Below, piece after piece: positions 46,313 to 58,155 of a stretch of DNA of 64,000 nt. The notes below the pieces were generated by a model that was not told where the DNA came from, did no database searches, and saw only the letters and a program-made list of their open reading frames with translations. The position numbers and the translations under genes are program-made. Origin of the DNA: Chelydra serpentina. Lineage: Eukaryota; Chordata; Testudines; Chelydridae. The stretch's first letter is position 1; every line of letters starts with the position of its first letter. Where the stretch lies: contig JBAIAC010000020.1 in assembly GCA_037349315.1 (NCBI GenBank), positions 1,798,001 through 1,862,000 on the forward strand, read 5' to 3'.

Positions 46313-47945
46313 CCTGGAGGAACCAACTAGGGGAAAAGCTCTTCTTGACCTGCTGCTCACAAACAGGGAAGAAATAATAGAGGAAGCAATAGTGGATGGG
46401 AACCTGGGAGGCAGTGACCATGAGATGGTCGAGTTCAGGATCCTGACACAAGGAAGAAAGGAGAGCAGTAGAACAGAGACCCTAGACTTCAGAAAAGCAC
46501 ACTTTGACTACCTCGGGGAACTGATGGGCAAGGTCCCCTGGGAGAATAACATGAGGGGGAAAGGAGTAAAGGCAAGCGGGCTGTATTTTAACGAATCCTT
46601 ATTGAGGTTGCAGGAACAAACCATACTGATGTGTAGAAAGAAAAGTAAATATGGCAGGCGACCAGCTTGGCTTAACAGTGAAATCCTTGCTCGTCTTAAA
46701 CACAAAAAAGCAGCTTACAAGAAGTGGAAGATTGGACAAATGACCAGGGAAGAGTATAAAAATATTGTTCAGGCATGCAGGAGTGAAATTAGGAAGGCCA
46801 AATCACACTTGGAGTTGCAGCTAGCCGGAGATGTTAGGAGTAACAAGAAGGGTTTCTTCAGGTATGTTAGCAACAAGAAGAAAGTCAAGGAACGTGTGGG
46901 CCCCTTGCTGAATGAGGGAGGGAACCTTGTGACAGAGGATGTGGAGAAAGCTAGTGTAGTCAATGCTTTTTTTGCCTCTGTCTTCATAGACAAGGTCAGC
47001 TCCCAGATGGCTGTACTCCGCAGCACGGTATGGGGAGGAGGTGACCAGCCCTCTGTGGAGAAAGAAGTAGTTCGGGACTATTTAGAAAAGCTTGATGAGT
47101 ACAAGTCCATGGGGCCGGATGCACTGCGTCCGAGGGTGCTAAAGGAATTGGCCGATGTGATTGCAGAGCCATTGGCCATTATCTTTGACAAATCATGGCA
47201 ATCGGGGGAGGTCCCGGATGACTGGAAAAAAGCGAATGTAGTGCCCATCTTTAAAAAAGGGAAGAAGGAAGATCCGGGGAACTACAGGCCAGTCAGTCTC
47301 ACCTCAGTCCCTGGAAAAATCATGGAACAGGTCCCAAGGAATCAATTCTGAACCACTTAAAGGAGGGGAAAGTGATCAGGAACAGTCAGTATGGATTCAC
47401 CAAGGGCAAGTCATGCCTGACTAACCTAATTGCCTTCTATGATGAGATAACTGGCTCTGTGGATGAGGGGAAAGCAGTGGATATGCTATTTCTTGACTTT
47501 AGCAAAATGTTTGATACAGTCTCCCACAGTGTTCTTGCCAGCAAGTTAAAGAAGTATGGGCTGGATGTATGGACGGTAAGGTGGATAGAAAATTGGCTGG
47601 ATGGTCACGCTTTACTGGTAGTGATCAATGTCTCCATGTCTAGTTGGCAGCTGGTATCAAGTGGAGTGCTGGCAGATGACAGAACAAGAAGCAATGGTCT
47701 CAAATTGAAGTGGGGGAGCTCTAGGTTGGATATTAGGAAACACTATTTCACTAGGAGGGTGGTGAAGCACTGGAATGGGTTACCTAGGGAGGTGGTGGAA
47801 TCTCCATCCTTAGAGGTTTGTAAGGCCCGGCTTAACAAAACCCTGGCTGGGATGATTTAATTGGTGTTGATCCTGCTTTGAGCAGGGGGTTGAACTAGAT
47901 AACCTTCTGAGGTCTCTTCCAACCCTACTATTCTATGATTCTATG
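46313..47945 (+). mobile_element. CR1 LINE, 5'-truncated with RT core deleted
   Basis: Open sequence of about 345 codons to 47351 covers the C-terminal endonuclease ([10 protein letters not shown] at 46408) and the RT start ([31 protein letters not shown]). A one-base shift near 47335 is followed by a second open frame, 47372-47860, with FLDFSKMFDTVSH. After VSSGV the sequence jumps to ADDRTRSNG near 47671. About 180 codons with the FADD catalytic box are lost. The 3' tail ends at 47945 (attctatgattctatgat). Confidence 0.9.
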
Positions 47946-49784
47946 ATTGTAGTTACATCAGCATAAAATTCTATAGTGGAGTGGTGAATCACACCCCAGG
48001 TATTCAAAGAGTGAGATCAAAGTTCACCTTTATCTGCTGTAGTTCGCTTTCGTCTCTAATGATCTTTGAACCTTGTCATGTTGACTTATTGTTGATGTAA
48101 CATGTACTTTCATTGTCCAACAGGAAAACTGTCTTCTGTCTGAAAGGGACAGATAAAAAGAAAAAGAGTGTGAACTAGGTCCCTTTCCCAGCTGGAAGTT
48201 AGAAGGCAGACACGGAGACCAGATTCCCTTCAAAGAGCAAACGTAAGTCTGAACACAAGCACTATTGGTAATAAAAACATCTTCTGTTTGATCTTATTGT
48301 GAATGCAATGGTTTGAAACTCTAGTCAAATTATGATTTTTCAATAATTTTTCTTCATCTCTTTGCTTAATTTCTCTTTCCTCTATATAAAGGTTTGTTGG
48401 TCACATTATTAGACTAGCATCATCCCCCATCACTGATATTCCAAAACACCTCAATATTAGAGCAAAAAAACTCATTAAAAAAGGAAATCTGTTTTTTTTC
48501 TTAGTGATACCAGTGCTACAAGTTTGCATGACACTTTACAGAAATAAGAGAATAATAAACTAAACTGTGACTGATTCTCCAGTACCTCCAGAACAAAGTA
48601 ATCTTTGTTCATCCAGAGTGACTAGAAAGTAAGTAGCCCATTACAATGTCATGCTGGTACAAAGGTGGAGGAATACTGTACGCTTCCTTTAGTTCTTTCC
48701 TTCAGAAAAGGTAACTCAAAGACTGATGACTTTTATTTGCCCATTTTAACCTCCTCAGTTGAAGGAACATGTAAGCATTTTCGTTGATTTTTTTGGTGAA
48801 AATTGGTTGAAAAATAATGAATCTAATTATTTCTTTAGAAAGGATTTGTAGCAACATTATTTAGCAACGTGATTATTTAAGTCTCCTCAAGTGTATTGAT
48901 GAACACCACAAGCAATGACAAACAGAGAAATCAGAAACTGAGGCTATGTCATGCCCATCAGATCCAATCGCCAAGTAGTAGCTCAATATAGTCATCACAC
49001 CAACATACCAATAACCTCCAGAACACACTCCATTTAATTTCAACATTACTACACATTAAAAAACTGAAACTCCAAAATTCTAACCCTGTGTATAGGGATT
49101 GTGTAGTGTCCCATTAAATAGTTTGTGAGCCTGTACTCTGTATATTTTACTTTGTTACACAACTTCTTATGATTGTACAAATGCAATATGTTTGTATGTA
49201 GTTTAATAATGTGTGTTGTATAATTATTTTCGGAGTCTTTGAATATCTAAATGTTAATGTCTGTGTTTTTTATAAAGTAAACATAAGTTTGATATGTGAT
49301 CAACTTTGCATCCTTTGCTTGCCTTGTATATGATATGACTGAAAGTTTAAATCAAGAGCCAGATCCTTCCCCCTTATTTTACATGAACTGCTGTATTTCA
49401 CCAGCACAAAGAATGGAGAAAGCTGGATTAACTGGTGAGATGGGTATTCTCCAACTATGACCCTATGCCACCTTCTCCCCATCTCTGGTGTAAAGTGCAT
49501 GTCAGGAGTGTGGCCAGGAAAGGGTGCCTGACTGAACTCCTACCATTCGTTCAAGATCAGGGGTTGATGGAGCAGTCCCGTGGGGGCATTAACAGCCAGT
49601 GCAGCTTACTGGAGCCCTGATGCTGCCCCCTCTCACCACTGAACCCCAAAGTGCTTAAAGTTACCTTTGAGACCCATCCTCTTCTGGATTCAGCCTAAAG
49701 TTTCTTATTAAGTTGTAAATTCAGTATTGCTCCAACTAGTATCTGACCACACCCAAGTTGTCTGAGCATCATTTATCTAGAGCT
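47946..49784. other. No gene recognised
   Basis: AT-rich sequence. A weak exon-like stretch at 48192-48242 is listed separately. Nothing else is protein-like. Confidence 0.35.
48192..48242 (+). other. Weak exon candidate, 51 nt
   Basis: ccctttcccag precedes and gtaagt follows; the length is a multiple of three and two frames are open. No second copy or phased partner was found, so it may be chance. Confidence 0.12.
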
Positions 49785-49832
49785 CTCATAGAATCTCAAG
49801 GTTGGAAGGGACCTCAGGAGGTCATCTAGTCT
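49785..49832 (-). mobile_element. CR1 3' tail, about 48 bp
   Basis: atagaatctcaaggttggaagggacctcaggaggtcatctagt is the last 45 or so bases of a CR1, minus orientation; extreme 5' truncation. Confidence 0.85.
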
Positions 49833-50349
49833 CCAATGGCGCAGGACAGGGGAGTGGCGTCTGGGGCATGAGGGCCCAAACAGGATGTTTTAGAAGGACC
49901 CTTTGGGGGTTTAAGGGCAACCCAGGTGCCCATGAGTGAGTCGGGTGAGAGGCCTGTCTAAAGCTGGAGGCACAGGGTAAGACGCCTCTCATTGGATGCT
50001 GTGCACTCTGAAAACAGACAGCACTGGGGTAATGACCACACCACATACACACGTGCCTGAGTGAAAAAGGGATAGTGCAAGCATCAGCGACAGACAGCAT
50101 TTAGTGAGGGTTAATAAGATCAGTACATGGAAGGAGGAAAGCCAGGATTTCCTCAGAGGCCAGGAAAAGGAAAGCCTAGAGGCACATAGACCAGAGCCTA
50201 GGAGCATGGGAGGCAGCAGGTCGATGTTGCAGGGTTGCACCTGACTGGGTCTATACAGCATGAGGCAACATAGGTATCAGGGATACCCTTCACGCCCCTT
50301 CAACCCCCAACATGGTCTAGCACGTCAGAGGATGTTATTCATAGTCTAT
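49833..50349. other. No gene recognised
   Basis: Overlapping short open frames on the minus strand without family features. Confidence 0.35.
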
Positions 50350-50600
50350 GTCTATCTACAGTACTTATGTGACCCTCATCACTGCAGTATTTGATCACCT
50401 CAAAATACCCCTGTGAGTCAGGGAAGGCTATTACCCCCCTTTCATGGAAGGAGCCTGAGGATCAGAAGCGCTAAGGACCAGATTTGTAAAAGTATCTAGG
50501 AGTTGTGAAGCTCAGTGTTGCAAGTCTAACTGACTCAGGAGCCTAAATCGCATTTTCAAAAGGGATTTAGGCATGAAGGAGCCAAAATCCCAATCCCTAG
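50350..50600 (-). mobile_element. MIR/CORE-SINE-like repeat
   Basis: cctgtgagtcagggaaggctattacccccctttcatgg is the inverse of the MIR 3' block, followed by a common amniote block (gcctaaatcgcattttcaaaagg). Confidence 0.5.
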
Positions 50601-50965
50601 CACACTTACTACTGACTATACAGAGATGCAGACTCACCCTAATGTTATCCCTCTGAAGAACTGAAATGGGGAGATAATAGACGGAGCTGGAGGAGCCTTG
50701 CCCTGTCCCTGCTGTTCAGGGTCAGCACTGCATCCATGCCATAAGGGACTTGGAAAGGACAATCGGGACTCTACAGAGAGTGGACACTCTGCTGCTTCTC
50801 TGAGGCTTGGGGGTTTCCTAACTCCTCTGATCCACAGGTTCACAAACCTATCGACTTCCCTAGAGTCAGGCAACCCCAACACCACAGTGTACAGGGATTA
50901 GGAGCAAGAGAGAAATTCTCCTTGGCACTGGAAACTGCAGACACCACTGCAGACCTGAGAGTCTC

Positions 50966-51870
50966 TGGATTAAATTGAGAAGTGTGAGCAACAAGGGTAA
51001 TGTCGTGGTGGGAGTCTGCTACAGACCACCAGACCAGGGGGATGAGGTGGACGAGGCTTTCTCCCAGCAACTAACAGAAGTTACTAGATCACAGGCCCTG
51101 GTTACCCTGTGTGACTTTAATCACCACAATATCTGCTGGGAGAGCAATACAGCGGTGCACAGACAATCCAGGAAGTTTTTGGAACGTGTAGGGGACAATT
51201 TCCTGGTGCAAGTGCTGGAGGAACCAACTAGGGGAAAAGCTCTTCTTGACCTGCTGCTCAGACACAGGGAAGAAATAGTAGAGGAAGCAATAGTGGATGG
51301 GAACCTAGGAGGCAGTGACCATGAGATAGTCGAGTTCAGGATCCTGACACAAGGAAGAAAGGAGAGCAGTAGAACAGAGAACCTGGACTCCATGGGCCCC
51401 AAACTAAAAGAAGGATGTGGATAAATTGGAAAGAGTCCAGCAGAGGGCAACAAAAATGATTAGGGGGCTGGAGCACATGACTTATGAGGATAGGCTGAGG
51501 GAACTGGGATTGTTTACACTGCAGAAGAGAAGAATGAAGGGGGATTTGATAGCTGCTTTCAACTACCTGAAAGGGGGTTCCAAAGAAGATGGATCTAGAC
51601 TGTTCTCAGTGATAGCAGATGACAGAACAAGGAGTAATGGTCTCAAGTTGCAGACGGGGAGGTTTAGTTTGGATATTAGGAAAAACTTTTTCACTAGTAG
51701 GGTGGTGAAGCACTGGAATGGGTTACCTAGGGAGGTGGTGGAATCTCCTTCCTTAGAGGTTTTTAAGGTCAGGCTTGACAAAGCCCTGGCTGGGATGATT
51801 TAGTTGGGGTTGGTCCTGCTTTGAGCTGGGGGTTAGACTAGATGACCTTCCATCCCTGAGATTCTATGAT
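50966..51870 (+). mobile_element. CR1 LINE with endonuclease joined directly to RT tail
   Basis: Frame 50975-51424 encodes [20 protein letters not shown] and CDFNHHNICWES (usual GDFN, here CDFN), then GGSDHEIVEF. At about 51390 it breaks, and 51417-51803 resumes with [19 protein letters not shown] through to DKALAGMI. The whole RT catalytic region, more than 400 codons, is missing. The CR1 3' tail follows to about 51870. Confidence 0.9.
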
Positions 51871-52011
51871 ATTCCCATGAGGGACCCAAGGGAGACAGCA
51901 TAGCCTGGAGAAGCAGGAGATGGCTATTACAGATGCGTGTGACACAGAGATGGCGTTCACAGACGAGGGTGTGGATACCCAGGTTCAAGCCATTACCCCC
52001 TGTCATGGATT

Positions 52012-52928
52012 CACAGGCCCCATGCTCTCTCGGCTCCAAACAGTCACTGGGAGGAACCCTCTTTCAGTGTGACATCCCTTCTCAGGGTTCCACTCTCTTT
52101 CGGGGGTTAAGCCCTGGGCTCCACCGCCTCCTGGAGCCGCAGCTCTCTGAGCCTCCAGCATTCCTGTCTCTGCCGTGGGCCCCGTCACGGAGTCCACTTG
52201 CTCTGGACCCTCACAGGTGTCACAGTCTGAGTGCTCTGAACCTGCTCTAGGTGAAGCTTAGCCAGGACTCTGGTGCAGCGCGACTCCCTTCAGGGCACGC
52301 TGTCCAGGTCAAGAAGCCTCCTCAGCTTTGGCATTCCTGGGTCGAATCTCGAAGCATTCAGCTCCTCCTGTTCACACCATGAGATCCCCGCAGCAAGTTC
52401 ACCTGCATGGAACGCCTGGGCAAGCCTTGCACTCCCCCAAAGTGCCATACACCCCAATTTTTCAGTCAGACGTGACTCTCAGCCAGTGTTGTGAAACAGA
52501 AGGTTTATTAGTTGACAGGAACACAGCATAGAACAGAGCTTTCAGCAAAGTCCATCTTGGGGGAATCCAGTGCTTGGTGTCCTGGACTTCCCCCTGAGTC
52601 CCAAAGAGGAGACTGACCAGTTCCAGATTTCTGACCCCAGACATGCCTGTTGCTCCTCCTTGTTCCTTTGTCTCTTTCCCAGGCCAGTAGTTCACCTGGT
52701 CTGCATCAATACCTCTGGCTGATTCTTGCAGAGGAGGGGGCCTGGCCATCAGTTGTCAGGTTACAGAGTGTTGGCCGTTCTCTGTCCCAGGAGCTTGTCA
52801 GCAGTCACACCTGCCCTCTAGGGGTTGCTGTAACAATCACATGCTCTTATTCCACCACCTAAATACTTGAGTAACACATAGGGGAAACTGAGGCACACAC
52901 ACTGTAATCAGAGAAGACATTAAGAACA
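52012..52928 (-). mobile_element. LTR with adjoining polypurine tract
   Basis: The minus strand starts tgttcttaatgtc at 52928 and ends gaatccatgaca at 52012. Immediately upstream on the minus strand is gacgaagggggaa, a polypurine tract, so this is a 3' LTR with a little internal sequence and not a solo LTR. aataaacc lies at about 52503. Related to the LTR at 2446-3001. Confidence 0.6.
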
Positions 52929-54055
52929 TTCCCCCTTCGTCACGTCCCCCTCAGCATTCACCCAATTCAAAACCTGGAGCTCACAGCTCCTGCTTTGTGG
53001 AGCTTTGCACAGAAGCTCATTCTCTAGTGGGGCATTTCCTTAATGACTGTGATAATCTGTGGTTCTTTTTAGTTGTGCTGCACATGGTCCCCAGCCCAGT
53101 AGGCAAAGCCTCCATTACTACTGTATATCAGACAAACTTTGTCCCAGTGAGAGTATTGCTGTACTTGGGTGATTTGTCACTTATCCTGTGAACCCTGAAC
53201 TTCAATGATGACTGTGATGAAGACAACGAAGACAATGATGACTTCACTTTGACTGTGCCCTTATCAACTGGAAATGTATTGCATAGCTGGCTTTATTGTT
53301 TAAATGCAGAAATGTCCTGGGGTTTCTTTTGCCTGTTATAAAAATTTTGAAAATCTGTCTGCTTATATGGCAGATATTAAAAGACACATATGGAAGTTGG
53401 GTAAGCAAATCCCACTGACTTTCAATGGGAAGTGTGTGCCTAACTCCCTTAGGCTTCTTTGAAATTCCAAGCCTAAATTGCCCACATCTTTGTATGTTCT
53501 TTTGCATTAGTAGTTAAGGAAAACGGATGCTGAAAGATTACACCCTGCCTTTTAGATCTAAAACTTCACATCTACTTATATCGCAAGCGAAAATGTTTTA
53601 GGCAACACATTTTTCAAAGTATCTAATTAATCTTAATTATAGCTTTAGCTCGCAGTGATAGCTTTAAAGTTGACTAACACTTTCTACTAACCCCCTCTGT
53701 TTTCAGTTGCTTAAAAATTTAGCCAACTTCAATTGTTTGGGATGAAATAATCTGTGCTTGGTCTCTCCTTAGGGTTATATTAGTTTTGGAAAGTTTCATC
53801 AAAAAATTATCTATCCCTTTCTGAGAATGAGTCTGGGAGAAATATGATGTGATTACATAATTAGAGATTGAATCATAAAGGCAGAGGAACAAGAAGGCAG
53901 AATTAAGGTTGCATGAGCAACCTTAAATGTAGCATTTCCTAAATTTTTAGTGTTTTCATTTGCAGTCTTCTTTTGTTCTTTTGTTCTTTTGCACGGATTA
54001 AAAGAAAACAAATTAAAGAAAATTGGTGAAAAAACCCCACCCCGTAAAGATCCTA
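52929..54055. other. LTR-adjacent sequence, then nothing recognised
   Basis: The first 100-200 bp may be internal retroelement sequence next to the LTR. The rest is AT-rich with no protein-like frame. Confidence 0.3.
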
Positions 54056-54324
54056 ATCAGCCAGGGCTAGATCCACAAAGGGACTGATGTGGCAGCTAAG
54101 TAGGGATTTGGAAGATCTAAATGTTGCACTTGAGTGCCTAAAGTGGCATTTGGGCACCTAACTCAGTTGGCAGCTAAATTTCCACCAGTATAGTTCTCTA
54201 GGCCCCTAAACTTCCTCTGCTGGACATGAATAAAACTGCCTTATTCCTGATGAGATCCACAAATCCGGCATTCCCCTGTGGGTCCTGACCCAGTGTGCAT
54301 CATGGTGGTGGTGATGCTTCCCCT

Positions 54325-54480
54325 CTTTTACCTGATAGCCCAGTAGTTTGAGCGCTCACCCAGGATGTGGGAGAGTGAGGTTTAAACACCCACTCTGCCT
54401 AATTTAGAGTAGGAATTGGAGCCCCTGACTTTCACTTCCCTGCTGAGTGCCGTAACCACAAGGCCATCAGGCAGCGCAGG
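54325..54480 (+). mobile_element. tRNA-derived SINE
   Basis: gatagcccagtagtttgagcgctcaccc is a tRNA-like head. The part tgctgagtgccgtaaccacaaggccat is its partial inverse. Related units lie at 54560-54845 and 18415. Confidence 0.5.
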
Positions 54481-54559
54481 GTGCAGGTTTGTCAGCCTGT
54501 CCTGTTGAAGCTGTTCCACATTGTATTACCTAATTGAATACTTATTTAGGCCAGAGAAA

Positions 54560-54845
54560 GGAAGAAAGAGAAATTGACTCTATAGCCCAGTGTTTGGGCC
54601 ATGTCCTAGAAGAGGAGAAAGGTACATTTCAGCTCCAGTGAATTTTTACGTATTTTATAAACAGTTGAGCAGCTTCTGCAGGACAGACTGGAAAAAAATA
54701 AATCACACCAGAATAGCCTATGGGCCAGTGTTTAGTACACTCAGTGGGGGAAGGGGGCAACGTGAGTGCACGTCCCTGCTCCAAATTAGGCAGTGTGGGT
54801 TTGTGACCGTCATTCTTCGAGTTCCAGGGTGAGTGCACTAACCAG
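54560..54845 (+). mobile_element. tRNA-derived SINE, one or two units
   Basis: tctatagcccagtgtttgggcc and later tatgggccagtgtttagtacactc are two tRNA-like heads. The inverse part gttccagggtgagtgcactaacc closes the second. Confidence 0.45.
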
Positions 54846-54989
54846 CAGACATTTGGATAACCTGGGCCACGCGACCTTGCTTTTTCTGTTAGGAAGGGCT
54901 GACCGAGATCAGGCGACTTACTCCATGAGAGGACTGACGGCTGTGAATCCTAATCAGAGATGGGTGCCTGACTACCTTTGATGGGTGAG

Positions 54990-55760
54990 GCTTGTTATTA
55001 TTTGTATTGCTGTAGTGTCGAGGAGCCCCATCCTTGAACCAGGACCCTGCTGTGCAAGGTGCTGTACATTATGTACTAAGGGTGTTACAGTCGTGCCCCA
55101 GTCATTGAACGGGACCCTGTCACAGGGCCTGGCTTCTCTCCAACCTTTCTCTGAGCAGAAACTGAGCAGACTCCACTGCTTGTGCCTTCACCGTACCCTT
55201 TTATTGAACTTGCCTCCCATTTCCACAACAATCCCCATGCTATTTACAGAACTGACAGTGCATTGTGGCCCTCTCGCCAAGCAGAGGTCTCCCTCCCTTG
55301 AGGCCTCCATGTAACTGGGCTCAACTAGCCCTGGTCCCCTCTCTCTTCCCCTTTGGAGGAAAATCCTGCCTCTTTATCAGCTTTGGGCTGATGGGGCAGT
55401 TGGCTCCTTATCCCACCCAGCTGACCAACCTGACTGTCTAATTATCTCTATCAGCTTTCTCAATGGGAACTAATTAACATCTGAGTGCTCAGAGTGTAGG
55501 CTTGCCTGTTCACCTTCTGCACTCTGTCACAGATCCCATTGTGCTAGGCTCTGTACATTATGTATGAGGTGTCTTATGATAGTGCCTGGAAGCCCCAGCC
55601 ATGGACATGACTATCATTGTGCTAGGCACTGTACATTATTTATCAGGCATATTATGGTAGCACCTAGGTGCTCCAGTCATGGACAGGACCCTATTGTACT
55701 AGGTGCTGTGCATTATTTATTAGGTGTGTGACAGTAGTGTAAATAGGGATTTATTATGAA
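54990..55760 (-). repeat. Tandem array of a 77-bp unit, split by an LTR
   Basis: Units around accctattgtactaggtgctgtgcattatttattaggtg recur near 55045, 55537, 55612 and 55688, each about 76 bp. The same family, as a single copy in inverse orientation, lies at 58020-58155. The array is interrupted by the LTR at 55118-55531. Confidence 0.7.
55118..55531 (-). mobile_element. Solo LTR, 414 bp, in the tandem array
   Basis: The ends tgtcacag and ctgtcaca give TG...CA. Flanks gaccc (55113-55117) and gatcc (55532-55536) fit a 5-bp duplication with one mismatch, and the repeat unit resumes across it. Orientation follows my recollection of the family start (tgtgacagagtgcag on the minus strand). Confidence 0.65.
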
Positions 55761-56277
55761 AGTGTTAGACAACCTGACCTTTTAGGTCACTGGTGTGGTG
55801 ATTCTAATGACATATTAGTAATCTCTGTAATAAAAAATAATAATTTAAAACAGTAAATCCATAAGATCAATATGAATATAGAATAATGGCTCTCCCTACC
55901 ATATATTGACACTTTTGTTGCTTAAATAAGCCTCCTGGTTATGATTAAAAAATATGTATACTCTGAAAAAAACTTACCTTTCAGAAAAAAAAAACTGAAC
56001 AAAAAAGAAAACAATAGATAATTATGCACTAATTTCCAAAACCTCCACCGCATTGAAGTTTATTGTACTTTATATTACTTGGTGTCAATATACCCTCGAT
56101 AGATTGTTTGTTATAGTTAACAAGTTTTTTGTTTAAGAACTCCACATGGGAATTTAGACAAGTAAATTAGTTATAAGAAAAAGGAATAGCCAACAAGATT
56201 TATTTATCCTTTTGTAAGGTATAAAGCTCTACGGGATGGAGTTCATATCTGAATTGTATTGTTACATTTATTAAAGT
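55761..56277. other. No gene recognised
   Basis: AT-rich sequence upstream of the duplicated block. No protein-like frame. Confidence 0.35.
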
Positions 56278-56508
56278 GATATAGTCTGACAAAAGTCTTG
56301 TATTTTATTTTTTTGTTAATTTATCTTCTAATTTAACAATATTTAGTTCATGAAATGTATACAATATATGAAATCTGTTCTGAAGAATGAAATAGCTGCA
56401 TAATGGTCTTGGATCTAGGCTCTGGCAATAGAAGTTTTGTCCATGTACAGAATATGGAACTGAATAATTAATATAGATACATTTGGAGAATTTTTTTTTC
56501 TTTTATAG

Positions 56509-56544
56509 GAGGAGCCAGCATAACAGAACACAGGAAAGAAATGG
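56509..56544 (+). CDS. Putative 36-nt exon, copy 1
   Basis: A pyrimidine tract ending ttttatag precedes, and gtaagt follows. In the phase-1 frame it reads GASITEHRKEM without a stop, leaving one base. That base joins with AG of the putative exon at 57371 to form GAG and keeps the frame open. The copy at 63566-63601 keeps length, splice sites and frame. Peptide unrecognised. Confidence 0.4.
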
Positions 56545-56762
56545 GTAAGTCTGAACTGATTTTCAACACTTTAATTGAAACACAAAAGTTGTCACAAAAG
56601 AAGAGGTGGACAACATATTTCTTCAAAGAAGTGTATCTTCCTTCACTCATAAATATTGTTACTGGCTATGCAGCAGCATAGCAGAACAATTGTTAGGCTC
56701 CAAGAATTGCTATTAATAAGTTCCTAGACTTCTGTTGCTCTTTCTCACTCTCTTTGCCCAGG

Positions 56763-57055
56763 GCTACACTGGGGAGGGGGTCGATCTACGATACGCAGCT
56801 TCAGCTACGTGAATAACGTAGCTGAAGTCAGCGTATCGTAATCGACTTACCTGGCCATGAGGACGGCGGCGAGTCGATCGCTGCCGCTCCCCCGTCGACT
56901 CCGCTTCCGCCTTTCGATGAGGTGGATTTCCGGAGCCGACGGGGAGCGCGATCGGGGATCGATTAATCGCGTCCTAACGAGATGCGAAAAATCGATCCCC
57001 GATAGATCAATTGCTACCCGTCGATCCGGCGGGTAGTGAAGACAAGCCCTTAGAG
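56763..57055. mobile_element. CpG-rich MITE-like element with internal hairpin
   Basis: Ends agggctacact and gtgaagacaagccct are inverted. gatacgcagcttcagctacgt and acgtagctgaagtcagcgtatc form a strong stem at about 56790-56840. CpG density is high against AT-rich surroundings. The element is absent from the paralogous segment at 63825, within a larger gap. Confidence 0.55.
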
Positions 57056-57370
57056 TAGTTTGTTCTGTTGGGAGGGCATTTTATGTTAAAGGGATTTCTA
57101 TGGAAGGATGGGTAAAGGCTGGAAGTCTGGCCTTCCTAGGAGGTAGAACTAAAGTTGTGATGTTTGGTCTGTGTTGTACAGTAATTATGGTAATGATAAA
57201 GTGTGATTTTTCTGACTTTGATTTCTTATGATGTACAATTTTGATAATCTATCAAGCTATTTAATGCAAAGTGATTTAACATTCTTTTGTTTAACTTGTA
57301 ATAAAACAAGGCTGTGCACATCTAAATATATATAATTTCTATTTCTGTACATTTTTATTTCTGTTTTCAG

Positions 57371-57454
57371 AGAGTGTTAATGCAGAAAAAAGTCTACCAT
57401 TCAGGATTTTTGCACTCGTGAGCTCCCTGACACAAAAAATGTTCATGTTGCCAG
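57371..57454 (+). CDS. Putative 84-nt exon
   Basis: ttctgttttcag precedes and gtaggg follows. Only one of three frames is open: SVNAEKSLPFRIFALVSS... for 27 codons, entered with two bases and leaving one, so it is symmetric phase 1. That is exactly the phase supplied by the 36-nt exon at 56509. The counterpart is missing from the shorter duplicate. Function unknown; no family recognised. Confidence 0.35.
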
Positions 57455-58019
57455 GTAGGGTTAATTGGAGTCTCAAGTGTTTCTTTTCTTATACCTGGGA
57501 GATGATCAGAAAAGTCCATCATACAGTCTACTGTGGATGGGCCTGTCACTAGAGTAAGAAAGCCAGAGAACCAGGTTACAGGAGAAGTGAGGACAACATT
57601 GAGTGGTGATGGCAAGGAGCAGTAAATTAGTGTGGTGATAGGTACAAAAGATCAACTGAATAGGAGAGGGTATGGGGACAGAGCAGGGATTGCTGGGGAC
57701 TGGGGCTGCAGAGGGTCAGGTAAGTTATTGGGTAAGACAGGGAGGGAAAAGGATAAAATATGTATTTATGTGGGTGCCTGGGGTACTGCAGTTGAGGATG
57801 GGCTGAAGGCAGGAGGATGAGTATAAATAAACAGTCTGAGTTAAGGTATGGGGTATGATGGAAAAGCAGAAGATTGATGGTGCCCAAACCATATAATGTT
57901 GAGGCTTATGGATTGGGCGAAAAGATACGAGTGAAACCAGGGTGTGGGAGGGCAGCCAATGAGAAGGGAACAGACTTCTTTTCTCATACTCCCCGTCCAC
58001 TTTCATACGTTGTTTCTTG

Positions 58020-58155
58020 TCTCATAATTAGATTGTCAGCTGTTTGGAGAAGAGACTGGTTTTTGTTTTGTGTTTGTACAGAACCTAACATACTGGGGTC
58101 CTGGGCTATGAACGGGGCTCTTGAGCACTATGATAATACAAATAATAACAGGATG
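58020..58155 (+). repeat. Interspersed repeat related to the 77-bp tandem unit
   Basis: tagattgtcagctgtttgg ... tgtttgtacagaacctaacat ... aatacaaataataa is a common amniote repeat whose middle is the inverse of the unit at 54990-55760. Confidence 0.5.

Larger units (their letters stand above)
56278..58012. repeat. Duplicated segment, long copy (paralogue of 63338-63973)
   Basis: 56278-56758 and 57863-58012 both align with 63338-63973 at over 90% by eye. The 1.1 kb between them here, holding a MITE and an 84-nt putative exon, is absent from the other copy. Neither flank is a known transposon end, so this is a local duplication with a later deletion or insertion. Confidence 0.7.

Noticed and set aside
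54990..55760. CRISPR-like repeat array
   Set aside because: Units are about 77 bp, contiguous without spacers, and in vertebrate sequence; this is a tandem repeat.
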